NCBI RefSeq assembly: GCF_022352215.1
Contig: NZ_JAKRWF010000001.1
Span: forward strand, 1,178,001 to 1,242,000
From: Flavihumibacter cheonanensis
Lineage (GTDB): Bacteria > Bacteroidota > Bacteroidia > Chitinophagales > Chitinophagaceae
DNA: 64,000 bases
Direction of reading: 5' to 3'
The position numbers and the translations under genes were made by a program. Under the pieces are notes generated by a model. The model did no database searches. It was not told the origin of the DNA and was given only the letters and a program-made list of their open reading frames with translations. Below are positions 1 to 8,957 of the stretch, piece after piece (position 1 is the stretch's first letter; each line of letters begins with the position of its first letter).

Positions 1-1
1 A

Positions 2-67
2 AAAGTAGGTAATTTTAATGTTCCACAAGCAGAAAAAGATAGTATAGAATTAGTTAATATCAATTGA
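2..67 (+). CDS. C-terminal tail of an upstream gene (partial)
   Basis: The frame starting at base 2 stays open for 21 codons, ending in ELVNIN, and stops at TGA 65-67. It overlaps the 3' end of the convergent lipoprotein gene by 18 bases. Too little remains to name a product, and an open run of this length can occur by chance. Confidence 0.3.
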   Translation, partial: KVGNFNVPQAEKDSIELVNIN

Positions 68-475
68 TTCAGATCTTACAACAACCATACTACCTGGCCA
101 TTGAACAGATGCATTTTCTTCTGCTGTTATAAATATCTCTCTTGGTTTAAATGAAGTAACCGCTTTTAATGTGCCCTTTAAAGTACTGGACATAAAACTT
201 GATGTACTTGTGATCTGACCAATATTTTTTATACCATTATTTTCAGTAGAAATCCAAACTACGTAAAATTTCATTGGTGGAACTAATCTATCAGGACTTG
301 CCAGGTGATTAATTCTAAGGTCGATTTCATAGTTTTTATTTTTGTCTTTTTTAATTTTTGCTGTAGCCTCCGCTGCAGGAACAACCTCTGAAATGCCAAA
401 TGCTACTTTTTTTGAACAGGCATAAAATGTACCTAATAAAATAAATAGTATTGATAGTTGAATAAAATTTTTCAT
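50..475 (-). CDS. Small putative lipoprotein of unknown function
   Basis: 141-residue protein with a lipoprotein signal: a hydrophobic stretch at residues 5-18 is followed by TFYAC, placing the lipidated cysteine at position 20. The mature part has a charged KIKKDKNKNYEIDLRI strand and alternating hydrophobic residues, suggesting a small beta-rich periplasmic domain anchored in the inner or outer membrane. I do not recognise the family. It stands alone, convergent with the gene tail at the window edge, and its ATG is directly preceded by an AT-rich leader without a clear Shine-Dalgarno, as is usual in Bacteroidota. Confidence 0.7.
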   Translation of the reverse strand: MKNFIQLSILFILLGTFYACSKKVAFGISEVVPAAEATAKIKKDKNKNYEIDLRINHLASPDRLVPPMKFYVVWISTENNGIKNIGQITSTSSFMSSTLKGTLKAVTSFKPREIFITAEENASVQWPGSMVVVRSESIDIN

Positions 476-717
476 TGTATTATATTTAAGTGGTTATCGA
501 TAAGCAACTCCAACATGTTTTGCGTAGAAACACCGTTTTAGCGGAACTAATTGAAGGCTTTTTTGGAAAATCGATCGATTCGTCTAAGTAGTCAACAAGA
601 AGATGCGTTGTTCAGGCAATTGAACTGGTTTAACTTGAACCTTATTGTACAATATACGATTATTATTTTGTTCTACCTATATTATTTAAGTCATTCTTGA
701 AATTGATATGCTTACAC

Positions 718-1482
718 CTACAACATAAATCCCCCGGACACTTCAATTCGTTGTCCCGTAATCCATTTAGCTTCCTCTGAACATAGGAATGCCACTACCC
801 CACCAATATCATCTGCCTGACCAATTCTTGGGATGGCTGTCTGGGATTTCAGGTACTCCTGGATATGCAGATTATCCCTGGTGCGCCCTCCTCCAAAATC
901 GGTGGCTATTGCGCCTGGTGCCACCACATTTGCTCTGATATTACGGCTCCCCAACTCTTTAGCCAGATTGACAGTTAGTGTTTCTACTGCTGCTTTTATA
1001 CTGGCATAAGCCCCCCTTCCTGGAAACGAAACCCGGGTAACAGCTGAAGATATATTTACAATGCTACCGCCATTATTCAGTATGGGTAAGAGATGTTGTG
1101 TCAGGAAGAACACCCCTTTAAAGTGAACATTCATCAGTCGGTCGAATTGTTCCTCCGTAGTTGATTCAAAAGAGGAACTATCCAATCCAAATCCACCATT
1201 ATTAATCAAATAATCAATTTTGTCGGTTATAAATGTCGTTTGTAAAGATGATTGCAATTCAGCCAGAAAACTCGCAAAGCTCGAACTATATTCTACGTTT
1301 AATTGAATAGCAATAGCTTTTTGACCAATGGCTTTAATTAGATTCACTACTTCTTCAGCAGCATTTTTATTGCTATTGTATGTCACAATCACATCTATCC
1401 CTTTTTTTGCAATTTTTAGTGCCATATCCTTTCCTAGTCCACGACCTCCACCAGTTACCAGTGCAATTTTTGTTTGTACCAT
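718..1482 (-). CDS. SDR-family NAD(P)-dependent oxidoreductase
   Basis: 254-residue classical short-chain dehydrogenase/reductase, predicted cytosolic. The cofactor glycine motif TGGGRGLG is at residues 10-17, the structural NNAG motif appears as NNGG at 94-97, and the catalytic Ser146, Tyr159 and Lys163 lie in the expected spacing (YASIK). The C-terminal VSGG segment is typical of FabG-like enzymes. Substrate cannot be told from sequence; FabG-like beta-ketoacyl reductases and sugar or alcohol dehydrogenases share this layout. It is divergent from the RidA-like and hydrolase genes, which suggests a small catabolic or detoxification cluster (inference). Confidence 0.9.
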   Translation of the reverse strand: MVQTKIALVTGGGRGLGKDMALKIAKKGIDVIVTYNSNKNAAEEVVNLIKAIGQKAIAIQLNVEYSSSFASFLAELQSSLQTTFITDKIDYLINNGGFGLDSSSFESTTEEQFDRLMNVHFKGVFFLTQHLLPILNNGGSIVNISSAVTRVSFPGRGAYASIKAAVETLTVNLAKELGSRNIRANVVAPGAIATDFGGGRTRDNLHIQEYLKSQTAIPRIGQADDIGGVVAFLCSEEAKWITGQRIEVSGGFML

Positions 1483-1635
1483 TGTATTTTTTTGGGTTGT
1501 ATAATTAGTTTCAACAGTTCAAAAGTATAAACACAGACTAGCTGAATTAGAAGCTAAATGGCAATTAAATAAATAGACTTTTATCAACTTTTACGGAAAA
1601 CGGGAATCATAGTTTTGTCCCCTTAAAAAATCAAA

Positions 1636-2025
1636 ATGGAAAAACAAGTGTATAACCCATGGACCTGGCAGAAAGAGCGCAGTTATCACCAGGCAGTTGA
1701 AGTTAAAAATGTTACAGGAACGCTTTATGTATCCGGACAAACGGCTATTGATGAATATGGAATTTCCAGTACTGCTGATATGAAAACCCAATTAGAACTG
1801 GCTATCCGGAATTTGGAAAAAGTAATTACAACAGCTGGTTATGAATGTAAGAATATCGTCCGCATTACCATATTCACTACCTCCACAGAAACCTTAGTAC
1901 CACATTTTCAAACTTTCCAAAATTGGGTAAATACCCATGGAATAGAACAAGCCCTGACTGTAATTGAAGTGGCCAGCCTGTTTGAAACTTTAACAGTGGA
2001 ACTTGAAGCTACTGTTGTGAAATAA
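1636..2025 (+). CDS. RidA/YjgF-family protein lacking the catalytic arginine
   Basis: 129-residue protein of the YjgF/YER057c/UK114 fold, close to the usual ~128 residues, with the family VSGQ segment at 32-35 and the C-terminal VELEA strand. True RidA enzymes hydrolyse reactive enamine/imine intermediates using an arginine (Arg105 of the E. coli protein). Aligned by the following EVA motif, this position is Leu107 here. It is therefore more likely one of the Rid subfamilies without imine deaminase activity. It lies 32 bases before a hydrolase gene on the same strand and is probably cotranscribed with it. Confidence 0.85.
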   Translation: MEKQVYNPWTWQKERSYHQAVEVKNVTGTLYVSGQTAIDEYGISSTADMKTQLELAIRNLEKVITTAGYECKNIVRITIFTTSTETLVPHFQTFQNWVNTHGIEQALTVIEVASLFETLTVELEATVVK

Positions 2026-2057
2026 ATTTTTGGAATATTCTACCTAAATAAATAAAA

Positions 2058-2927
2058 ATGAAAGATAAACGCATCTATTACCGAAAGGTTAAAGCAGCGG
2101 GACAAACCATTTTCTATAGGGAATCCGGAAACCAGGGCGATCCAGTCATTTTACTTCTGCATGGTTATCCAACTTCCTCCCATATGTTCCGTAATCTCAT
2201 TCCTTTACTGAACATAAACTATCATATTATTGCACCTGATTTGCCTGGATTTGGCTTCTCCGATTCACCCAGCAGAGATGTATTTAATTACACATTTGCC
2301 AATCTAACCCAGGCACTTCAAGATTTTATCGACGTATTGAAGCTTTATGATTTTGTCATTTATGTATTTGATTACGGAGCTCCTACAGGTTTTCGGCTTA
2401 TGCTCAATAACCCGGGAAGGATTAAAGGATTCATTACACAAAACGGAAATGCTTATTTGGAAGGGTTGGGATCGGCTTGGGATCCTGTAAAAAAATACTG
2501 GGCCAGTAATTCACCAGAAGATAGAAATGCATTAAGAGGTTTTGTAAAACAGGAAGAACTAAGGTTTCAATATTTCACCGGTGTCAACAATCCAGAACTA
2601 ATTGCACCAGAAACTTACACAATGGACCAATATTTCCTAGACCAGCCTGAATCAGATGAAAAGCAGCTGGATCTCATTGGCGACTATAAAAACAACATAG
2701 CCCTTTATCCCAGTTTTCAGGAATATTTCAGAAACCATCAACTGCCTGCACTGATTCTATGGGGAAACAAAGATCCCTACTTTTTACCCGCTGGAGCAAC
2801 AGCCTACCAAAAGGATCTTCCGAATGCAATGATCCGGTTTTATGACACAGGCCATTTTGCGCTTGAAACCCACGCAACGGAAATTGGTACAGAGATCCTG
2901 CAATTCCTGGATGCAGTTTACAAATAA
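2058..2927 (+). CDS. Alpha/beta hydrolase, haloalkane dehalogenase/epoxide hydrolase type
   Basis: 289-residue alpha/beta-fold hydrolase without a signal peptide, so predicted cytosolic. The oxyanion-hole motif HGYP is at residues 35-38. The nucleophile elbow reads VFDYGAP, making Asp105 the nucleophile rather than serine, as in dehalogenases and epoxide hydrolases. The acid is probably Asp239 (GNKDP) and the base His266 (TGHFALE). A cap domain fills residues ~135-225. Substrate is unknown. It follows the RidA-like gene and precedes a Crp/Fnr regulator, all on the plus strand, so these may form a regulated unit. Confidence 0.85.
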   Translation: MKDKRIYYRKVKAAGQTIFYRESGNQGDPVILLLHGYPTSSHMFRNLIPLLNINYHIIAPDLPGFGFSDSPSRDVFNYTFANLTQALQDFIDVLKLYDFVIYVFDYGAPTGFRLMLNNPGRIKGFITQNGNAYLEGLGSAWDPVKKYWASNSPEDRNALRGFVKQEELRFQYFTGVNNPELIAPETYTMDQYFLDQPESDEKQLDLIGDYKNNIALYPSFQEYFRNHQLPALILWGNKDPYFLPAGATAYQKDLPNAMIRFYDTGHFALETHATEIGTEILQFLDAVYK

Positions 2928-2969
2928 AACTGTGCAGCACCTATGATAAAATTCCCTAATTTTAGCTGC

Positions 2970-3551
2970 ATGCATCCTCTGTTTGCGTATGTCACTCACT
3001 ATACCAGCACTTCACTCACGGAGGAAGAATTCGCAGTACTCCTAAGCCATTTTGTCTTCAAAAAAATAAGAAAAAAACAATACCTCCTACAGGAAGGAGA
3101 AGTTTGTAAACATTTCGCTTTTATACTTAAAGGAGCGATGCGTCAGTTTTACCTGGATGATAATGGAGTGGAGCATGTAGTAAACCTGTCCATAGAAAAC
3201 TGGTGGGCAGGAGATCAGGAAAGTTATGTCCTGGTTACCCCTAGTAAATATTATATTGAAGCATGGGAAGAATCGGAAGTATTACTGATAACCTATGAAA
3301 ACAAACAAAAACTATGTAAGCAGTTTCCTGCATTCAATGAACTATTGCAAAGATTAGATGAACGCAACACTATTGCAAGTCAGAAAAGGATCACATCCAT
3401 GATTAGTATGACGGCAGAACAACGATATAAGAACTTTTTGGAAAGCTATCCCTATTTTTCAGAACGTTTTCCCAACCATATCATTGCTTCTTTCATTGGT
3501 ATTACCAAAGACACCCTTAGTCGAATTCGTAAAAAAGCTGCAACACAGTAG
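2970..3551 (+). CDS. Crp/Fnr-family transcriptional regulator
   Basis: About 193 residues from the chosen start. An N-terminal cyclic-nucleotide-binding-like beta-roll (about residues 15-115) is followed by a helix-turn-helix ending in IASFIGITKDTLSRIRKK. No cysteine cluster is visible, so an Fnr-type Fe-S cluster is unlikely. The frame is open back to an ATG at 2943, but homologues of this Bacteroidota type usually begin MHPL, which fits 2970. A -7-like TAATTTTA box lies at 2957-2964. It probably controls adjacent hydrolase genes (inference from position). Confidence 0.8.
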   Translation: MHPLFAYVTHYTSTSLTEEEFAVLLSHFVFKKIRKKQYLLQEGEVCKHFAFILKGAMRQFYLDDNGVEHVVNLSIENWWAGDQESYVLVTPSKYYIEAWEESEVLLITYENKQKLCKQFPAFNELLQRLDERNTIASQKRITSMISMTAEQRYKNFLESYPYFSERFPNHIIASFIGITKDTLSRIRKKAATQ

Positions 3552-3628
3552 TTGACTTTTGTCTATTTCATTTATAGCTTTTTGTCTTCGTTCCCCAGGT
3601 ATTGATTGGCCTAATTTTGAAAATAAAA

Positions 3629-4531
3629 ATGAAATCAATTAAAACCTTTTTTATGTCAGCAACCATCGCACTGGCATCAGCAACAGCCGATGCTCAAAAC
3701 AAGTCAAACTCATATGGTCGAGAAGAATACATAACCGTAGATAAACAGGTCAAACTTCATGTAACCGATTGGGGTGAAGGAAAGCCAGTAGTATTAATTC
3801 ATGGTTGGCCTTTAAGTGATGCCATGTATGAATACCAATATCAGTTTCTGGTAGAGAAAGGTTACCGGGTAATAGGCATAACCCTGCGCGGATTCGGAAA
3901 ATCTGATAAACCTTATGGCGTTTACAATTACGATGTATATGCGCAGGACATAAAAACTGTCCTTGACAAATTGAACATTCAGGATGCAACCTTGGGAGGA
4001 TTCTCCATGGGTGGGGCTATTTCCATCCATTATATAGCCAACTACAATAACAACCGGGTTAGCAAACTGGCATTGTTCGGTGCAGCAGCACCTAGTTGGA
4101 CTAAAAGAGCCGATTATGCCTTTGGATTCACCCCGGAAGCAGTAAATGACCTGATTGCGCTGAGTAAAACCAACAGGCCCCAACTGCTGGAGAATTTCGG
4201 TAAAATATTCGGCGCATCTGAAACATCTATCCGTGCTGGACTGGGCAATTGGTTAGGTGGTATCAATATAGAAGCCTCCCCTTATGCCACTACCCAAAGT
4301 TTGATTGCCTTACGTGATACCGACCTTCGAGAGGAACTGTCAAATATAAACATCCCAACAGCTATTTTCCATGGTACAAAAGATGTCATTTGCGAGTTTG
4401 CCCTGGCTGAACAAATGAACATAGGAATTAAGAACTCCTATATTGTAAAGTTTGAAAACAGTGGCCACGGACTCTTTTTGGAGGAGCTGGAAAAATTCAA
4501 TAATGAACTACTCTCCTTCCTTCAAAAATAA
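3629..4531 (+). CDS. Exported alpha/beta hydrolase, non-haem chloroperoxidase-like
   Basis: 300 residues from ATG 3629. The signal peptide ends at about ADAQ, so the enzyme is predicted periplasmic or secreted. Motifs are HGWP at 58-61, nucleophile Ser126 in GFSMGG, acid Asp252 (GTKD) and base His280 (SGHG). This Ser-Asp-His triad and the WP oxyanion motif match cofactor-free haloperoxidase/arylesterase-type hydrolases; perhydrolase activity is typical of the family but not proven here. The frame is open to a TTG at 3602, but a -7-like TAATTTTG box at 3612-3619 sits between the two, favouring 3629. A strong hairpin follows the gene. Confidence 0.85.
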   Translation: MKSIKTFFMSATIALASATADAQNKSNSYGREEYITVDKQVKLHVTDWGEGKPVVLIHGWPLSDAMYEYQYQFLVEKGYRVIGITLRGFGKSDKPYGVYNYDVYAQDIKTVLDKLNIQDATLGGFSMGGAISIHYIANYNNNRVSKLALFGAAAPSWTKRADYAFGFTPEAVNDLIALSKTNRPQLLENFGKIFGASETSIRAGLGNWLGGINIEASPYATTQSLIALRDTDLREELSNINIPTAIFHGTKDVICEFALAEQMNIGIKNSYIVKFENSGHGLFLEELEKFNNELLSFLQK

Positions 4532-4614
4532 GCAACCTATGGAAAGCATGAGTACAAAACAGGTGATCTGACCAACTTGTGGAAGCCTACCGAAAACATG
4601 TAATAGTAATCAAA

Positions 4615-4650
4615 ACTGTCCCGACATAGCAAAATAGTTGCCGGGACAGT
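4615..4650. terminator. Rho-independent-like terminator hairpin
   Basis: Perfect 9-bp inverted repeat, ACTGTCCCG at 4615-4623 and CGGGACAGT at 4642-4650, with an 18-base loop and a T-rich tail (ATTTATTGTT). It lies between the plus-strand hydrolase and the convergent five-gene operon and could stop transcription from either side. Confidence 0.65.
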
Positions 4651-4789
4651 ATTTATTGTTACTATTTTGTGTAAGCTAACTAAGCTGCTAAATTTTAACC
4701 TTTACATCAAAAGGAGATGTATTGAAACAATAAACCGTTAACAGGTACGATTATTAGGGTTACAATAGCGATTTTTTTAGATAATTACT

Positions 4790-7558
4790 TCACTCCTCAC
4801 ATGCCCTGCAAGATCCCAAGCCAGTATAATGCGCAAAAATGCCTCCTCCACTGCTCCCAAACGCAACACCCGATCGCTGGTCAAGGGCCTCACTTTTCCC
4901 AAACACCACATAACTTCCCGCATAACTGATCGCCGGCCGACCCACATAACTACCTTTTGTATTTGTTACTAGTTGCTTGCCCCCCGTTTGCGTATTATAC
5001 AACAGTAGATTAGAACCGTGTACGCCCAGGTTGGTTGCTTTGGTTGGGAAAACTACCCAGGTGCCATCATGGGTGATAGCCAGCCGTTCGCCCTGCTCAA
5101 TGGGACTATCATGATTACCAGGCTTTCCATCTTCTGTAAAACTGGCTACCTGCAACTTTCCGGTTTCAATATCATACACAAATACATCCTGATATTTCAA
5201 CTGATCCCCCGGAACCATATTAGTGGCAGTTGTAGCATACACAACAAATCGTCCATTACCAGATATCGTTGCCGCTACTCTGCGCGAACCCGACTCTTCC
5301 CCCTGGTTGCGTTCACTGCCATCCTGGGTCATGCTTATTCGACGAAGCCCTTGCTTGCCACGTTCCCATAAAAATATGTCCCAGAGATTGTTTTTATCAT
5401 TGGGTACCAGCGTAGGTGTTGGAGAACAAAATACTGCCCTCCTGCCATCAAAAGAGATACTGCCCTTATGCGCATTACCTCCTGTTTGCGTTGCAGGCTC
5501 CATACTTACCATTTCTGTACTACCATTTGCCAGGTTGCGTATAAACACATTCGATTGGGACCGACCTTTCGGGATACTGGTCATATTGGGTGCATCAGAG
5601 GTGAACACAACCTGTTGTCCATCCCCAGAAATCATGGCATCATAACTATCTCCATCACTCCACCCTCCTTTCCCTGATTTGCTTACCAGTTCTAGTTTTC
5701 CTGTTTTGGCACTCCAACTAAACACATCACGTACTTTGTTCTCATCACCGGGTACCAGGTTGCTGGCCTTGCTTTCAAAAACTACAGTTTGTCCATCTGC
5801 CGAAATAGTTGGTTGCGTACTGCTTTCATTACCCGGCGTTCCATCAAGCGCGGTTGATACCATCCGGGTTATTCCGGTATTCCGATCTCGCCAAAAGATC
5901 TGCCGGTACTTGCCATCATTTCCTGCAAATCCTTTGGTCCAGGATACAAAAACAATATACCTCCCTTCCTCAGGCCCCATACCTCCTACTGCCGGATCAC
6001 TGGATTCATAAAAACTGCTGAAGCTTTCCTCGCTAGCGCGACTCACCAATTCATAGGTATAATCAATTGCCACTTTAATGGAAGTAATTCCCTCCGGTGC
6101 TTTTCCACTGCCGTGATATACCACACCCTTCATATTGGAGGGGATCTTTTTGATTACTACCTGGTAGTCATCCTTTTCCTTTACCGGCACAGTAAATTTA
6201 ATCGGCGTGATTGTATATAAACTGGTTTTGTCTTTCGCAGTTGTTAGGGTAAGGTCATTGCTTCCATTATTGCTAAGCGTTACCGACAATCCAACAGGAG
6301 CACTTAGTTTTCCACTTAGAAATCCGTTTTTCCCTGTTGCAGTAGATGATTTTTGCTGTCCCGACTGAACACTAGTTTGTTGCGCTGGCACTGCTTTTTT
6401 TTCTGTAGCAGTAGTTACAGTTGATCTTACGGGAACTACAGCTGCTGCTGTACCTGTTTTTTCAGCAATCCAACTCCTGAGTTCTTGCAAATTGATCAAC
6501 TTTTCCATTTCCTGCGCAAATAACAAGGATACCTGATCCTCCGGATTGTATTTAATACCCAACTCTATAAACTGCGGTACCGATGGACCGATTCCTTTTT
6601 TGTAATAAGCGGGATTGGGTTTTACCGGTATACGCGAGAATTGTGTGCCTTCCTTTACAAAATTATAATCATACACATGCGTACTGCTTTGTGCAACTAC
6701 GGCCCGTTGATTCAATTCCGATTCCGGCGCTTCCAATTGTTCATTTACTCTTTCAATGGCACGGTCTAAGGTGCTTTTGGTTTTATTGTGTCCTTCCTGA
6801 TATCGTCGGGGCGCTGGCTCATAGTCGTTTTTCAAATAGGCCGCCCACTTCTCCGGTTCATTTTTCAGGATCTTTTCAATGTCCTTTTTCTGTCGCTCCA
6901 GATCAGCCAGATTTTTCTGAAGATTTTCTTCCTCCTCTTTTAGGATACGCAACAGATTCTTTCTTCTGGTTTGTAAAAACTCTCGACGCGTTACAAAACT
7001 CCAGGGTAACTGTCCCGGATAGGTTAACAGCCAACATTTTCTTAACCCGTTTATACCAAATCCCAGCGGCGTAGGAATATCAGTAAACTTCCAAATTCCC
7101 GGCTGTATTTCTTCCGGTATACCTTCCCGCAATTCATGAAAGCCCAGGCCCTGGTAATCCGTTGAATTATCATACAACATATTGTTGAAATTCCCATTGA
7201 TCTGCAGGTTAAGAACATTATAGGTTTCATGTGCCAGCGATAAACTATCGCCCTTGCACTGGTATCGCATTCCCATTAATACATAACTATAAGCGGATAC
7301 GGGTGTGTTCGGTTCCAATGATCCATGTAGACTGTACCATTCTGCCTGCACACCTCGTGGCTGATAGGCTGTCAGCATGGTATGTACAGCATCGGTATAA
7401 CGCTTTTGAATGGCATAGTTGGCAGCATTGGCCCGTTGGGTACTCCGACCCTTTTTCCACCCGCCATTTTTGGCGAGGATACGTTCCATACAGGCATCAT
7501 CCTGAGAAAAGCAGCTACTGCAAATGAAGATTCCTATAAATATTGCGATTCGTTTCAT
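4790..7558 (-). CDS. Exported TolB/PD40-type beta-propeller protein
   Basis: 922 residues with a signal peptide (FICSSCFSQ), last gene of the five-gene operon starting at 12031. Residues ~190-235 form a charged coiled coil, ~360-410 a Thr/Ala/Gln-rich linker, and ~530-910 hold repeated segments of the type ISADGQTVVFESKASNLVPGD, ISGDGQQVVFTSDAPN, ISGNGRFVVYATTATNMV. These are WD40-like PD40 blades seen in TolB and surface proteins, predicting a six- or seven-bladed propeller. The protein ends GSCRACEE. Probably an envelope or extracellular binding protein; the ligand is unknown. Spacing to the upstream gene is 17 bases. Confidence 0.8.
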   Translation of the reverse strand: MKRIAIFIGIFICSSCFSQDDACMERILAKNGGWKKGRSTQRANAANYAIQKRYTDAVHTMLTAYQPRGVQAEWYSLHGSLEPNTPVSAYSYVLMGMRYQCKGDSLSLAHETYNVLNLQINGNFNNMLYDNSTDYQGLGFHELREGIPEEIQPGIWKFTDIPTPLGFGINGLRKCWLLTYPGQLPWSFVTRREFLQTRRKNLLRILKEEEENLQKNLADLERQKKDIEKILKNEPEKWAAYLKNDYEPAPRRYQEGHNKTKSTLDRAIERVNEQLEAPESELNQRAVVAQSSTHVYDYNFVKEGTQFSRIPVKPNPAYYKKGIGPSVPQFIELGIKYNPEDQVSLLFAQEMEKLINLQELRSWIAEKTGTAAAVVPVRSTVTTATEKKAVPAQQTSVQSGQQKSSTATGKNGFLSGKLSAPVGLSVTLSNNGSNDLTLTTAKDKTSLYTITPIKFTVPVKEKDDYQVVIKKIPSNMKGVVYHGSGKAPEGITSIKVAIDYTYELVSRASEESFSSFYESSDPAVGGMGPEEGRYIVFVSWTKGFAGNDGKYRQIFWRDRNTGITRMVSTALDGTPGNESSTQPTISADGQTVVFESKASNLVPGDENKVRDVFSWSAKTGKLELVSKSGKGGWSDGDSYDAMISGDGQQVVFTSDAPNMTSIPKGRSQSNVFIRNLANGSTEMVSMEPATQTGGNAHKGSISFDGRRAVFCSPTPTLVPNDKNNLWDIFLWERGKQGLRRISMTQDGSERNQGEESGSRRVAATISGNGRFVVYATTATNMVPGDQLKYQDVFVYDIETGKLQVASFTEDGKPGNHDSPIEQGERLAITHDGTWVVFPTKATNLGVHGSNLLLYNTQTGGKQLVTNTKGSYVGRPAISYAGSYVVFGKSEALDQRSGVAFGSSGGGIFAHYTGLGSCRACEE

Positions 7559-7575
7559 GTTGATGAATTAATTGG

Positions 7576-8946
7576 TCAGTTACTGATTTTTCCATAAGCC
7601 GTATAACTTCCATAGCTAACATCCTGCAGCCATAATATTCTTCCTCCTTTAAAACAGGAGAAGTAGGCATTATAGGTTTTCTGACTGCGTTCAATTTCAG
7701 AGAACCAGACCTGCCAGTTGTTCAGCATTTTCCAGCTGCCACTGGCTTTGGCATTGTCTACTTTCATAGAACTTCCGCTTGCTCCATTAGCCATCACCAG
7801 ATCCCAGTTATAGGATTTGTTTGCTCGAAACTCAAAATATTGACGCGAGGCAAAGGTTGTTGACCCGGTATATAATCCGGTGTAAAGATTATAGTAATTC
7901 GTGGATCCCTGGAATTCGTTGGACCATTTACCAGCCAGGTCTTTTTCGCCTACTGCAAACCGGTTTAATCCGGATAATTTTAACAAGGGTTCCCAATCGG
8001 TAAAATAGAAATGGGGATCACGTATACCGAAAGCCTGCACAAATGCATTTTTATCAGGCGTGATGATTTCGATCCAGCCCGATTTACCCTTGCTGAAAAG
8101 AGTCACCCAAACATCCTTCCCTGTAGTATTATCCGTTAACAACCCACCTGAGAAATAAGCAGTTTCAGGCAGATTGCTGGGCCAGTCTTCAAATTGCCGC
8201 AGGTTGCTATAGCGTGGCGCAACCAGCAGATCCCAAAACAGTCTGCGCTCTTCCTCCCGGTTTGAATAATACTTACTGTTTTCTGGCCTAGGGTAATGCA
8301 ACAATACTTTTACATTGTTCTTCGTTGCTTCTACCCAATCTTCTTTCACTACACTTGTCCAGCCGTCATCAAAATTGGTGGTGGTAAATGTATAGCCATC
8401 CGGAACCGGTTGTGCTGTTGCAACAATGGGCGCAACTTCTTCCCCGGCTTTTGCTGTAGATTTTTCGGGCTGAACAGACTCCAGGAATGCACCTATTTCT
8501 TTTCCATAGGAACTGCTATTGCTGACAATTTTTACACTTCCGCAACGCTGCCCATTACTGAACATAATTAGTGCAACAGTGGCCGTGTCTTTATTAAACA
8601 GAAATTTCCCCATCCCCGATCTTACTTCCCATCCATTCATGGTACTACTTTCTTGTTCGATTGGCTGGTCTGTTATCCCATACTCCTTATAAGAATCCAC
8701 CACCAACTGTTTCCATTCACTTTCAAAATCGATTGCTGCATTCCCCTTACTGACGGTGCTTTTTACAAGCACCAACTGACACCAGGATTTTTTAACTTCA
8801 TTCGTCACAGAATAAACGGTGGCATTTTCCAGTTCTTGTTTTTTCCAGCCTTTCGGCGGATTGAAACTAAACATCTCATAGTGTTGTTGTTGCGCGAATG
8901 CAGTAGTAACTACCAACAGTAGTATACCTGTTATAAGCTGTTTCAT
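7576..8946 (-). CDS. Exported protein with lipocalin-like C-terminal domain, function unknown
   Basis: 456 residues with signal peptide (cleavage near TTAFAQ). The N-terminal ~150 residues, starting FNPPKGWKKQ, look like a small PsbP/Mog1-type alpha/beta domain. The middle has another such segment (PDGYTFTTTNFDDGWTSV, residues ~182-199). The C-terminal ~115 residues (from about LAGKWSNEF) are beta-rich with spaced Gly/Trp/Tyr residues ending YTAYGKIS, resembling a lipocalin-like barrel. The domain assignments are fold-level inference. It sits fourth in the operon, 11 bases after the TPR gene. Confidence 0.7.
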   Translation of the reverse strand: MKQLITGILLLVVTTAFAQQQHYEMFSFNPPKGWKKQELENATVYSVTNEVKKSWCQLVLVKSTVSKGNAAIDFESEWKQLVVDSYKEYGITDQPIEQESSTMNGWEVRSGMGKFLFNKDTATVALIMFSNGQRCGSVKIVSNSSSYGKEIGAFLESVQPEKSTAKAGEEVAPIVATAQPVPDGYTFTTTNFDDGWTSVVKEDWVEATKNNVKVLLHYPRPENSKYYSNREEERRLFWDLLVAPRYSNLRQFEDWPSNLPETAYFSGGLLTDNTTGKDVWVTLFSKGKSGWIEIITPDKNAFVQAFGIRDPHFYFTDWEPLLKLSGLNRFAVGEKDLAGKWSNEFQGSTNYYNLYTGLYTGSTTFASRQYFEFRANKSYNWDLVMANGASGSSMKVDNAKASGSWKMLNNWQVWFSEIERSQKTYNAYFSCFKGGRILWLQDVSYGSYTAYGKISN

Positions 8947-8957
8947 TTTTAGTTGTA

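Noticed and set aside
495-702. Plus-strand open stretches in the 476-717 gap (for example QQEDALFRQLNWFNLNL to a stop near 702).
   Set aside because: No start codon, frame changes midway and no family resemblance that I can defend; possibly a relic but not supportable.
5018-7597. Many plus-strand open frames of 60-160 codons opposite the propeller gene.
   Set aside because: They are antisense to a strong coding frame with signal peptide and repeated domains, have no motifs, and arise from its codon bias.
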